Positions 24,461 to 31,472 of a DNA stretch of 38,680 bases are shown piece by piece. Each line of letters opens with the position of its first letter. The stretch's first letter is position 1. The notes under the pieces were generated by a model. That model was not told the origin of the DNA and searched no databases. It saw only the letters and a program-made list of their open reading frames with translations. A program made the translations under genes and the position numbers. This stretch comes from Blastocatellia bacterium. Lineage in GTDB: Bacteria; Acidobacteriota; Blastocatellia; Pyrinomonadales; Pyrinomonadaceae. The DNA is taken from the NCBI GenBank assembly GCA_003488005.1, contig DNND01000090.1:1-38680 (forward strand), in the 5' to 3' direction.

Positions 24461-24556
24461 TCAGTTGTCAGTGGTTCGCGGTCAATTAAACATGAGAAGA
24501 TTAGTCTTCGTTGGTCGACGTGCTCTCGACTGACAACTGACAACTAACTACCGACA
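24441..24556. repeat. Inverted heptad-array element, word CAGTNGT
   Basis: Left array 24441-24475: CAGTGGT, CAGTAGT, CAGTTGT, CAGTGGT in strict 7-base register. Right array 24529-24556: ACTGACA twice, ACTAACT, ACCGACA. The spacer holds a GAAGA-TTAG-TCTTC hairpin. Same word family as 18613-18709, and here too the upstream gene's TAG stop lies in the left array. The downstream gene keeps a normal SD (GAGGAG, 24563-24568). Confidence 0.88.
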
Positions 24557-24574
24557 ATAGTTTGAGGAGATCAT

Positions 24575-24955
24575 ATGTTCTGTCCAGTTTGCGAATCTGA
24601 ATACGAGCCAGGAATCACGCGTTGTCCCGATGACGATTCGGATCTGGTCGCACGATTGACGTCCGCCAATGCAGCTCACGACAGCAGCGAAGCGAAGTGG
24701 GTTCCACTGCACAACCTCGGCTCGCCGGTTGAAGCTGAAATGGTGAACGACATCTTGACGAAGAACGGCATTCGCTCGGTAGTTCAATCTGGTGGCGCCG
24801 ATGCTTTTTCGCCGCTGCTCTCGAGCACTTCGCCGGGCTCAATTATTCTCGTGGATCAGCGAGACTTCGATCGAGCGAAAGAACTCTACGCCGCTTTCTT
24901 TGGCGAAGACACGACGCCACTCACCGGCGGCGAAACCGACGAAGACGAAGAATAG
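24575..24955 (+). CDS. Zinc-ribbon plus DUF2007 (putative signal-transducing) protein
   Basis: 126 residues from ATG 24575, preceded by GAGGAG at a good spacing. Residues 1-18 are a zinc ribbon (CPVC ... RCPDD; a CxxC pair plus a third Cys). The middle (WVPLHNLGSPVEAEMVNDILTKNGIRSVV then IILVDQRDFDRAKELYAAFF) is the DUF2007 fold, a small ferredoxin-like domain. The C-terminus is strongly acidic (GGETDEDEE). The molecular role of DUF2007 is unknown; fusion to a zinc ribbon suggests regulation or protein contact. Confidence 0.85.
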   Translation: MFCPVCESEYEPGITRCPDDDSDLVARLTSANAAHDSSEAKWVPLHNLGSPVEAEMVNDILTKNGIRSVVQSGGADAFSPLLSSTSPGSIILVDQRDFDRAKELYAAFFGEDTTPLTGGETDEDEE

Positions 24956-24963
24956 GAGCCTCT

Positions 24964-25153
24964 TCGACGCGTAGCGTCGGCAGAATTTAGCCCGGCGTTT
25001 GAACGCCGGGCTAAATTCGAAGGTTAGTCCACGTCGCGTAGCGACGATTGAAAATAGCGCTACTTCGGGCGTCGCAACGCGACGCGAAACGATTCGGTGA
25101 ACCCCTCGCGGCCTTGAAAGGCCGGGCTAAATTCCACCGACGCTACGCGTCGA
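24964..25153. repeat. 190-bp composite palindromic element
   Basis: Outer arms 24964-24996 and 25121-25153 are inverted copies matching at 31 of 33 bases, containing TCGACGCGTAGCGTCGG and AATTTAGCCCGGC. Inside are a perfect GCCCGGCGTTTGAACGCCGGGC hairpin (24990-25011) and further CGTCGCGTAGCGACG and GCGTCGCAACGCGACGC palindromes. There is no coding capacity. It occupies nearly all of the 281-base gap between the DUF2007 gene and cutA. Confidence 0.8.
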
Positions 25154-25201
25154 GGAACCTAATTGAGCAAACTGAAGTTTGGACTCTGAACTTCTAGCAA
25201 T

Positions 25202-25224
25202 AAGCTAAGAGTTGTACTCTAAAC
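25202..25224. repeat. Short repeated box upstream of cutA
   Basis: AAGCTAAGAGTTGTACTCTA followed by AAC: second copy of the box found before scpB (14785-14807), 20 of 23 bases identical, ending 12 bases before the cutA ATG. Confidence 0.6.
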
Positions 25225-25236
25225 GTATTGAACCTC

Positions 25237-25572
25237 ATGACCGCCGCACCTGACCAACCCATCGCCGTTTTCATCACGGCTCCTAGCAAAGAAGAAGCTT
25301 CGCGTTTAGCTGACCTGCTGATAGCGCGGAACCTTGCCGCCTGCGTGCAGATCCTGCCGGGAGTGGAGTCCGTCTATCGTTGGCAAGGCAAGGTTGAACG
25401 GCAGCCGGAAGTGTTGTTGATTGCCAAGACACTCGCCGCGAAATTTGCAGAATTGGAAAGGGAAGTCCGCGCCGTTCATAGTTATGAAACGCCTGAGATT
25501 GTAGCGGTTCCGTTAACGGCGCTGTCGGAACCCTACCGGCAATGGCTGATTGCGAGTGTAACTTCAGAGTGA
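25237..25572 (+). CDS. cutA: Divalent-cation tolerance protein CutA
   Basis: About 111 residues from ATG 25237; TTG at 25228 is an alternative three codons upstream. The CutA1 fold signatures are clear: VFITAPSKEEASRLADLLI, NLAACVQILPGVESVYRWQG, and VRAVHSYETPEIVAVPL. CutA forms PII-like trimers and is linked to copper tolerance and, in other bacteria, signalling; its biochemical function is unsettled. It converges with the LOG gene, with only ten bases between stops. Confidence 0.94.
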   Translation: MTAAPDQPIAVFITAPSKEEASRLADLLIARNLAACVQILPGVESVYRWQGKVERQPEVLLIAKTLAAKFAELEREVRAVHSYETPEIVAVPLTALSEPYRQWLIASVTSE

Positions 25573-25582
25573 AAGATTGGAA

Positions 25583-26332
25583 TTAATCATCGCGGTATTG
25601 GTATTCGTCCGCGACGTTGTTTGCAGGATCGAGAAAAGAGCTTTGGCTGTCGACAATAATTTTAACGACTTCGGCAGGCGAGTCGGTGAGATGCAGCCGC
25701 TTTAAATCTTCTTCAGTCAGCTTGCCTTCCTTCAAACCAAAGTCGCGCACCCAATTCAAAAGTCCTTCCCAATACTTCGTGCCGAAAAGCACCACCGGAA
25801 AGTTGCGAATCTTTTGTGTTTGAATCAGCGTCAGCGCTTCGAAGAGTTCGTCCAACGTGCCAAAGCCGCCGGGAAAAATAATGAAGCCCAGGCTGTACTT
25901 CACGAACATCATCTTGCGAACGAAGAAGTATTTGAACTTTAGCCCGCGCGTTAGATATGGATTCGAACTCTGCTCAAAAGGCAGCTCGATGTTGCAGCCA
26001 ATGGACAAACCGCCGGCTTCAAAGGCGCCGCGATTTGCTGCTTCCATGATTCCGGGCCCGCCGCCGGTAATCACCGCAAAGCCTGCGCGCGCGAGCAGTG
26101 CCGCAGTTTCCTGAGCAGCAGCGTAATCCGGATCGTCAACCTTCGTGCGCGCGGAACCAAAAATTGATATGCCGCGAGTCAGCGTGGCGAGTTCATCGAA
26201 ACCGGTGACGAATTCACCCATGATGCGAAACACGCGCCAGGTGTCCGTGTGGGTAAACTCGTCTAGCCGCGGACTCTCGAGTAGTTGCTCGTCCTGAGTG
26301 GTCCCCGGCTTGTGCTCGTCTGGTTCATCCAT
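25583..26332 (-). CDS. LOG-family (TIGR00730) Rossmann-fold nucleotide phosphoribohydrolase
   Basis: About 249 residues from ATG 26332; a TTG three codons upstream lies in a heptad word. The lysine-decarboxylase-like/LOG motifs are present: ITGGGPGIMEAANRGAFEAGG and PGGFGTLDELFEALTL (PGGxGTxxE). Family members release the free base from nucleoside 5'-monophosphates, including cytokinin precursors, and were formerly misannotated as lysine decarboxylases. An N-terminal ~45-residue lead marks the longer TIGR00730 type. The heptad array 26336-26450 separates it from fabI, which is upstream in the same direction. Confidence 0.9.
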   Translation of the reverse strand: MDEPDEHKPGTTQDEQLLESPRLDEFTHTDTWRVFRIMGEFVTGFDELATLTRGISIFGSARTKVDDPDYAAAQETAALLARAGFAVITGGGPGIMEAANRGAFEAGGLSIGCNIELPFEQSSNPYLTRGLKFKYFFVRKMMFVKYSLGFIIFPGGFGTLDELFEALTLIQTQKIRNFPVVLFGTKYWEGLLNWVRDFGLKEGKLTEEDLKRLHLTDSPAEVVKIIVDSQSSFLDPANNVADEYQYRDD

Positions 26333-26335
26333 CAG

Positions 26336-26450
26336 TTTCAAGTCTCAAGTTTCAAGTTCCAATGTTAAGGTTTCGGAAGTTTTTGATTTTAAGTTCAGAG
26401 CTCGAAAGTTTCTTATCTGGCAAACTTGAAACTTGAAACTTGAAACTTCC
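26336..26450. repeat. Inverted heptad-array element, word CTTGAAA / TTTCAAG
   Basis: Left array 26336-26370: TTTCAAG, TCTCAAG, TTTCAAG, TTCCAAT, GTTAAGG. Right array 26418-26450 contains CTTGAAA three times in perfect tandem (26425-26445). The right end touches the fabI stop codon, and the left end reaches to within four bases of the LOG start codon (both genes on the minus strand). Confidence 0.88.
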
Positions 26451-27215
26451 TTACATGCCCATGATGCTGTAGCCGCAATCGACGTGGATAACTTCGCCGG
26501 TGATTGCGGAAGACATCGGACTACAAAGAAAAACAACGGTGCTGCCAACTTCGCGAGCGTCGACATTGCGCCGCAACGCCGCGCGCTCAGCATGGTGCTT
26601 CAGCATCGTTGAAAAATCAGAAACGCCGCGCGCTGATAAAGTTTGAATTGGTCCCGCGCTGATGGCGTTGATGCGAATGTTGCGCGGCCCCAGATCGTTG
26701 GCCAGGTAGCGTGTGCTCGCTTCCAATGCCGATTTTGCAACGCCCATCACGTTATAGCCGGCAATCACTTTTTCGGCGCCGTAATAACTCATGCAGACGA
26801 TACTGCCGCCCTCGGTCATCAACGGCGCCGCCGCGCGCGAAAGTTGGACCAGCGAGTACGCGCTAATCTCCAATGCCGTCACGAAAGCATCGCGACTCGT
26901 ATCGAGATACTCGCCGCCAAGAGCTTCACGCGGTGCATAGGCGATACTGTGAATCAGAAAATCGAGATGGCTAAAATCCTCGCCAACTCGCTTGAAAGTC
27001 GCATCAACTTCGTCCTGCTTCGTCACGTCGCAGGGCAACAGCAACGAACCGGGCATCGCTTCGTTAGTTAACTCTTCAACGTTTTCCTTTAGCCGATCGC
27101 CCTGGTAAGTAAAAGCCAACCTCGCGCCTGCTTCGTGAAGCGCTAGGGCTGTGGCCCAAGCGATCGAGCGCTTGTTGGCGACGCCGAAGATAATTCCATT
27201 TTTGTTTTGCAGCAT
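26451..27215 (-). CDS. fabI: Enoyl-[acyl-carrier-protein] reductase (NADH) FabI
   Basis: 254 residues from ATG 27215. FabI-type short-chain dehydrogenase: N-terminal GIIFGVANKRSIAWATA, IHSIAYAPREAL, and the active-site Tyr pair and Lys in SYYGAEKVIAGYNVMGVAKS (Y-x6-K), then GPRNIRINAISAGPIQTLSARG. It performs the final reduction of each fatty-acid elongation cycle and is the triclosan/isoniazid-class target in other bacteria. Length is normal (about 255-260). Same strand as purH and the HEPN remnant. Confidence 0.97.
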   Translation of the reverse strand: MLQNKNGIIFGVANKRSIAWATALALHEAGARLAFTYQGDRLKENVEELTNEAMPGSLLLPCDVTKQDEVDATFKRVGEDFSHLDFLIHSIAYAPREALGGEYLDTSRDAFVTALEISAYSLVQLSRAAAPLMTEGGSIVCMSYYGAEKVIAGYNVMGVAKSALEASTRYLANDLGPRNIRINAISAGPIQTLSARGVSDFSTMLKHHAERAALRRNVDAREVGSTVVFLCSPMSSAITGEVIHVDCGYSIMGM

Positions 27216-27259
27216 TCTAGACGATGGTCCTTATATGGGATTCGTGGCACTGCGTGAAG

Positions 27260-27685
27260 CTAGGCCGGTATTTGTTGGTCCACATTCGTCCGCTGGGAGG
27301 TGATTATGTAAGCGTGCTTGATCCGCAGACCAAAGAAATTGCTATCTCGAATTTCAGTCTGGCCGCTCTGAACCCTAACGGCTCGATTGATCTCCTCAAC
27401 TTCAGGGTTAGTTAAGTCGACTAACACAATTCTCGACAACTGTGAGAGTTCACTTGGAGAAAAGGCCTCTTGAATTCTTTTGGTGATGTACGGCAGCGCG
27501 TCCTTGCGGTTCCCATCAATCCAGGGCGCGGCCACGATTAGGTCCCACTTAGCCGAATAGCCGGAGTATCCAGAGGTTCCGGCTCCCGCATCTTCCCTGA
27601 GAAACAGAGCGAACAACCCGAACTCACCCTTTTCTGCAGCGATTGCGCGCTCAAACTGCACAAACCTCTCTAACAGTTCTTTCAT
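27260..27685 (-). CDS. Small partner protein of a HEPN gene, unknown function
   Basis: 141 residues from ATG 27685, whose ATG overlaps the stop of the broken HEPN gene (ATGA). It starts MKELLERFVQFERAIAAEKG and has a conserved-looking WDLIVAAPWIDGNRKDALPYI, a LSRIVLVDLTNPEVEEINRA strand-helix and a C-terminal AYIITSQRT. I do not recognise a named domain. The stop-start overlap with a HEPN gene is the usual layout of HEPN two-gene modules, in which one protein neutralises or modifies the other; the better-known MNT nucleotidyltransferase motif (GSxxxG) is absent, so this would be another partner type. It is intact although the HEPN gene is not. Confidence 0.7.
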   Translation of the reverse strand: MKELLERFVQFERAIAAEKGEFGLFALFLREDAGAGTSGYSGYSAKWDLIVAAPWIDGNRKDALPYITKRIQEAFSPSELSQLSRIVLVDLTNPEVEEINRAVRVQSGQTEIRDSNFFGLRIKHAYIITSQRTNVDQQIPA

Positions 27686-28076
27686 AAAGCACCCATTAGC
27701 TTTCTCGCAGATTCCACCAGCAACTCAGCATCGCTCTGGTTCGCACTTCCAATCGGATTATACCTCGCTTCAGTTTCCCAAGTACCTAAGGCAGATCATT
27801 CAGCCAAGAAGCCCGTCTTAATTCTGTCCTCTGCTCCAGACAGCGATAAGAGCACATCGAGATATGTGTCCGGAAGCTTTGATAATTCTGAAACTCGCTT
27901 CTTGTTTGGGGAAAACCCTTCCAGTTCAGAATCCGACAGATGCAGCTTTTTAATGCAAGTTCTACAACGTAGCCACCCAGATAGATTGCTCCGTCATAAC
28001 GCCCAGCTGCTAAAAGCGCTTCAGCATCCTTGAGCCGCTCTTCGGCAATTTCTAATAATTCGCCATGCTCAATCAT
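27682..28076 (-). pseudogene. HEPN-domain gene broken by a frameshift and a nonsense codon
   Basis: ATG 28076 opens a HEPN helix pair: LKDAEALLAAGRYDGAIYLG and GYVVELALKSCICRILNW, then FPQTRSEFQNYQSFRTH. After that the frame runs into unrelated residues and stops. One frame over, the protein continues as LDVLLSLSGAEDRIKTGFLA, meets TGA at 27798-27796 where Trp (TGG) fits, and runs on as SALGTWETEARYNPIGS to TGA 27684-27682. So one base is missing near 27863 and one Trp codon is a stop. HEPN proteins are typically RNases or RNA-binding toxins. Two independent lesions suggest decay, though sequencing error is not excluded. Confidence 0.8.
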
Positions 28077-28162
28077 TGACTAATATTAGCTTCAAGTATT
28101 AAGGAGATCGGTCAAAAACAGCAAGCGTTCGGGGATAATGCTATTGTCGCGCGAGTGCTTCC

Positions 28163-29866
28163 CTAATGCTTGAAATGGCGGATGCCGGTCAAGACCATCG
28201 CCAATCCGTGCTCGTCGGCCGCGGCAATTACTTCCGCGTCGCGTATTGAGCCGCCCGGCTGAATGACAGCGGTGATCCCATGCTTCGCGGCTTCATCGAT
28301 GCCGTCGCGAAAAGGGAAGAAGGCGTCGGACGCGAGTACGGAACCTTTGATTGGAAGTTGAGCGCGCATGGCGCCAATCTTTACTGAATCAACCCGCGAC
28401 ATTTGACCGGCGCCGACGCCGACCGTCTGCTCACCCCGCGCGTAAACAATTGCGTTTGACTTTGTATGTTTACAAACCGTCCAGGCGAACATCAGGTCCC
28501 GGATTTCATCTTCGGTCGGTTCGCGCTTCGTTACAACCTTCAAGTCTTCTCGCTTCAGTCTGTGCGTATCACGCGTTTGCACCAGCATGCCGCCGGAGAT
28601 TTGTTTGTATTCAACGCCTTCGCGTTTCTTGCGCTCGCGAACTTTCAAAACGCGCAGGTTCTTTTTTGTTTTGAGGATTTCCAAGGCGGCAGGTTCATAA
28701 TCTGGTGCAATGATTACTTCAGTGAATATCTCGACGACCGCGCGCGCCGCCGCTTCATCAACCGCTGCGTTAAAAGCGACAATTCCGCCAAAGGCCGAGA
28801 CGGGATCAGTAGCCAGCGCGCGACGATAGGCCTCTTCGGCGGTCGCGCCGAGTGCGACGCAGGCGGGATTCGTATGTTTGATGATCGCGCACGCCAGTTC
28901 ACTGAAATCACAAACCAGTTGCCAGGCAGCATCAGCGTCTACGAAGTTGTTGAAGGACATCTCCTTGCCGGCCAGTTGTTCGGCCTGGGCCAAACCATGC
29001 GGCTCAGTAGGCGCCGTCTTGGTTTCGATCTCGTAGAGTGCCGCCGTCTGGTGTGGATTCTCGCCGTAACGAAGATCACTAATTTTGTTGAGTCTTAGCT
29101 GAGACCTCTCGTCAAAAGAATCCTGCTGAACATCTTCAAAGGTTCTGCCGGTCGCTGCTTTCATGGCTGACGAAAAGAGATTCATGTAGGTTGACATAGG
29201 CGCGAGAATATCGGGGACGGGCGGAAATATTTTTGAACCCTTGGCGCCCTCGAGATTAGCGCTCAAATAAGGAAAGATTGCAGAGTCGTAAAAGGCCGTG
29301 CGCATAAAGGCGAGACGAGCAAGCTGTTCCCGGGTTGCGAGCGTAAGAGCGCCGTCGTCAAGAATGAGCTCAGTTCGGATTTGGCGATAGATGTCTGGCG
29401 AGGTAATTACCGCCACGTCTTTATAGTTCTTTGCGGCCGAGCGAATCATCGCTGGACCACCAATGTCGATCTGCTCAATTGCTTCTGCTGGCGTTACGCC
29501 TTCACGCTCGATTGTCTTTTCGAATGGATAAAGATCGACCACAACCATGTCGATAGGCTCGATGTCGTGTTGCTTCATCGATGCCGTATGTTCCGAGTTA
29601 TCGCGCAAGCCGAGCAGGGCACCGTGAATCTTCGGATGCAACGTCTTTATGCGGCCGTCCATCATTTCAGGAAAGCCGGTGACCTCGGAAACGTCGCGCA
29701 CTTCAATGCCGGCGTCGCGCAATGCTTTAGCGGTACCGCCGGTGCTGATAATTTCTACGCCAAAAGTTTTTAGTTCGCGCGCGAAGTCAACGATTCCGGT
29801 TTTATCGGAAACGCTGATGAGCGCGCGGCGAATCTTTCGCAACCCGAGTTCTTTTTCGTCGGCCAT
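28163..29866 (-). CDS. purH: Bifunctional AICAR formyltransferase/IMP cyclohydrolase
   Basis: 567 residues from ATG 29866. The N-terminal MGS-like IMP cyclohydrolase domain (residues about 12-150) shows ALISVSDKTGIVDFARELK, ISTGGTAKAL and the signature GRIKTLHPKIHGALL. The C-terminal AICAR transformylase domain has RYGENPHQTAALY, the catalytic KHTNPACVALG and near the end GSVLASDAFFPFRDGI and QPGGSIRDAEVI. It performs the last two steps of de novo purine synthesis. Length is slightly above the usual ~520-530. It leads a minus-strand run toward the HEPN remnant and fabI. Confidence 0.97.
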   Translation of the reverse strand: MADEKELGLRKIRRALISVSDKTGIVDFARELKTFGVEIISTGGTAKALRDAGIEVRDVSEVTGFPEMMDGRIKTLHPKIHGALLGLRDNSEHTASMKQHDIEPIDMVVVDLYPFEKTIEREGVTPAEAIEQIDIGGPAMIRSAAKNYKDVAVITSPDIYRQIRTELILDDGALTLATREQLARLAFMRTAFYDSAIFPYLSANLEGAKGSKIFPPVPDILAPMSTYMNLFSSAMKAATGRTFEDVQQDSFDERSQLRLNKISDLRYGENPHQTAALYEIETKTAPTEPHGLAQAEQLAGKEMSFNNFVDADAAWQLVCDFSELACAIIKHTNPACVALGATAEEAYRRALATDPVSAFGGIVAFNAAVDEAAARAVVEIFTEVIIAPDYEPAALEILKTKKNLRVLKVRERKKREGVEYKQISGGMLVQTRDTHRLKREDLKVVTKREPTEDEIRDLMFAWTVCKHTKSNAIVYARGEQTVGVGAGQMSRVDSVKIGAMRAQLPIKGSVLASDAFFPFRDGIDEAAKHGITAVIQPGGSIRDAEVIAAADEHGLAMVLTGIRHFKH

Positions 29867-29983
29867 TGATAAATGGGAAACGGTTTAGATTTGGAGATTA
29901 CTGTTTACCGAATCATGGCGAGGTAAGCAAGCGCGCAAAAGTGGCAGCGCAATGTAGTTTGAACGAAAGGCCTCGCAGTGGCA

Positions 29984-30015
29984 ATGAAGTCAGTACCGTC
30001 CGCGGTAGCGGATGG
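29984..30015. repeat. REP-like hairpin repeat, copy 2
   Basis: ATGAAGTCAGTACCG then stem CCGTCCGC, loop GGTA, GCGGATGG. It matches copy 1 (12115-12146) at 28 of 32 positions, and a stem pair changes from C-G to T-A without loss of pairing. It lies in the gap between the VWA gene (downstream end) and purH. The preceding CTCGCAGTGGCA also resembles the sequence before copy 1. Confidence 0.75.
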
Positions 30016-30043
30016 ATGTCGGCATCGCGTTCAAACCAGGGTG

Positions 30044-31096
30044 CTACGGTTTCTTTTGGGCCGCAGGCGCGATCAGCACATCGTGCCTTTGCGAATAACC
30101 GAAACCGCCGAATTGATACTCGACACCAGCCGGCAAACCGATGACCAACCGATGCATGTGGCCATCGTTGGACGATTCCTTCGTGTAGAACCCAAGCAGA
30201 TACTGACCCTTAAGATCTTCGCCGATTGCCCTGAACACCGCGGACAAATCAATATTCGCCTGAGATGCCAGCGGAGACGCCGTGTTGCCGACCAGAAAAT
30301 ATTTGCCGCCAGTTTTTTCCGCGAGCTCGCGAAAACCTTTTGCTGGTGTCCGCACTTTCAAGCGGCCATCGCGTGGCGTAAACAAGGGCAGGTGGATAAC
30401 ATAAAAGGTTACCTGACTTTTCAGCGCCCCTTCAATGACTGCGCCTGGCTTCACTGTGCTTGCCGTATCGAGGCCATCGCTAATCAAAATCACGAGGCGT
30501 CTTTCGGATCGAATGCGCGGCAGGGCTTCAAACAACTTTGTTGCGGCGGCCGCGGCATCGAAGATCGCTGTATGTTGATTGCGCGCGTTAGAAGCAGAGA
30601 AAGCAAGGCGAGTCGCATCGAGATCACGCCCGAAAGGGAGCACCAGTTTTGGTCGTTCCGCAAACCGCATCACAGCGACTTGCGACTTTTCACCAAACTG
30701 TCCAAACAACGCGAGCGCCGCTTCGCGCTGCTGGTTCATGATGTCGCGCAAACTGCCCGATTGGTCCAGCACAAAAACCAGCGAAACGCGATCAGCTCCG
30801 CGGTACAGATAAAGTCCCGTGGTCGCGTTGTCCTCATCTTTAACGGTCAAGTCGTTTAGAGTTAGTCCGGCAACGGCTTGCCCGCGCTTGTCGCGCACGC
30901 GAATCGGAAAGACAACCAGATGGGTGTCAACCCGGACGACATCATCAGCGGCTGCCGGTTCCTGAGCCTTTGTGTTTTGAAATGAAATGATTGCCAGGAT
31001 GCAGCTCACAAGCAGCGCACAATTCAGTGCCGGCAATCTGCAAACTGCATTCGTGGGCGTCAGTTTTGAGGACGACGTTACGTAAGGTAGGGGCAT
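30044..31096 (-). CDS. Exported VWA-domain protein (VWFA-related acidobacterial type)
   Basis: 350 residues from ATG 31096, no strong SD. A hydrophobic signal segment occupies about residues 26-42 after a rather long polar lead, so a later start is possible. Then VVRVDTHLVVFPIRVRDKRG and GLTLNDLTVKDED, typical of the TIGR03436 acidobacterial VWFA-related family. The VWA domain carries the MIDAS DQSGS near residue 111, a Thr/Ser loop and ISDGLDTAS. It probably binds protein partners via a metal ion in the envelope. Function unknown beyond adhesion or scaffold by analogy. Confidence 0.88.
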   Translation of the reverse strand: MPLPYVTSSSKLTPTNAVCRLPALNCALLVSCILAIISFQNTKAQEPAAADDVVRVDTHLVVFPIRVRDKRGQAVAGLTLNDLTVKDEDNATTGLYLYRGADRVSLVFVLDQSGSLRDIMNQQREAALALFGQFGEKSQVAVMRFAERPKLVLPFGRDLDATRLAFSASNARNQHTAIFDAAAAATKLFEALPRIRSERRLVILISDGLDTASTVKPGAVIEGALKSQVTFYVIHLPLFTPRDGRLKVRTPAKGFRELAEKTGGKYFLVGNTASPLASQANIDLSAVFRAIGEDLKGQYLLGFYTKESSNDGHMHRLVIGLPAGVEYQFGGFGYSQRHDVLIAPAAQKKP

Positions 31097-31108
31097 GCCG
31101 CCGTTCGG

Positions 31109-31186
31109 CTAAACAAAAAAGCGGCCGAGAAGCAGAATGCTCAGAATTACGATTATCGTAATGACGATGATCTTAACCAGGCTCAT
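31109..31186 (-). CDS. 25-residue single-pass membrane peptide
   Basis: ATG 31186 to TAG 31109 encodes 25 residues: MSLVKIIVITIIVI then LSILLLGRFFV. Almost the whole chain is one membrane helix with a Lys near the start and an Arg near the end. A good SD (GAGG, eight bases upstream) precedes the ATG. It lies 12 bases before the VWA start on the same strand, so it is likely its leader gene or a stand-alone small membrane protein. Not recognised as a known family. Confidence 0.6.
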   Translation of the reverse strand: MSLVKIIVITIIVILSILLLGRFFV

Positions 31187-31472
31187 AGCGAATTCCTCAG
31201 GTGGTTAAGGGCGAACTGGAAAAACAAACACGCGATGGAGGCCATTCTAGGCGTTATCTTGAAAACCTGTCAATGAAACGCTGGTAAAAGCGACCGTTCG
31301 TTCCATGCCAATCCGCGACGGAGACTCAGAAAGGTAACGCTGCCAATTGCAAGAAACCAACGATTAATCATGCCCTTAGCCGACTGCCCAACCCAGTTAT
31401 TGCGAGGCGTTCGACTTCAGTATCAAAGACTCTGGAATCGAACGCCCCAGCAAAGGTGACTCGTCTACTTGC
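31187..31472. other. Intergenic region between the small peptide and the TonB-dependent receptor end
   Basis: 286 bases. The left end carries the SD of the small peptide and must hold the promoter for it and the VWA gene. I find no repeat, terminator or RNA gene I can support. Confidence 0.3.

Noticed and set aside
29978..30859. Long plus-strand frame opposite the VWA gene
   Set aside because: Shadow frame; starts inside the hairpin repeat and has no recognisable domain.
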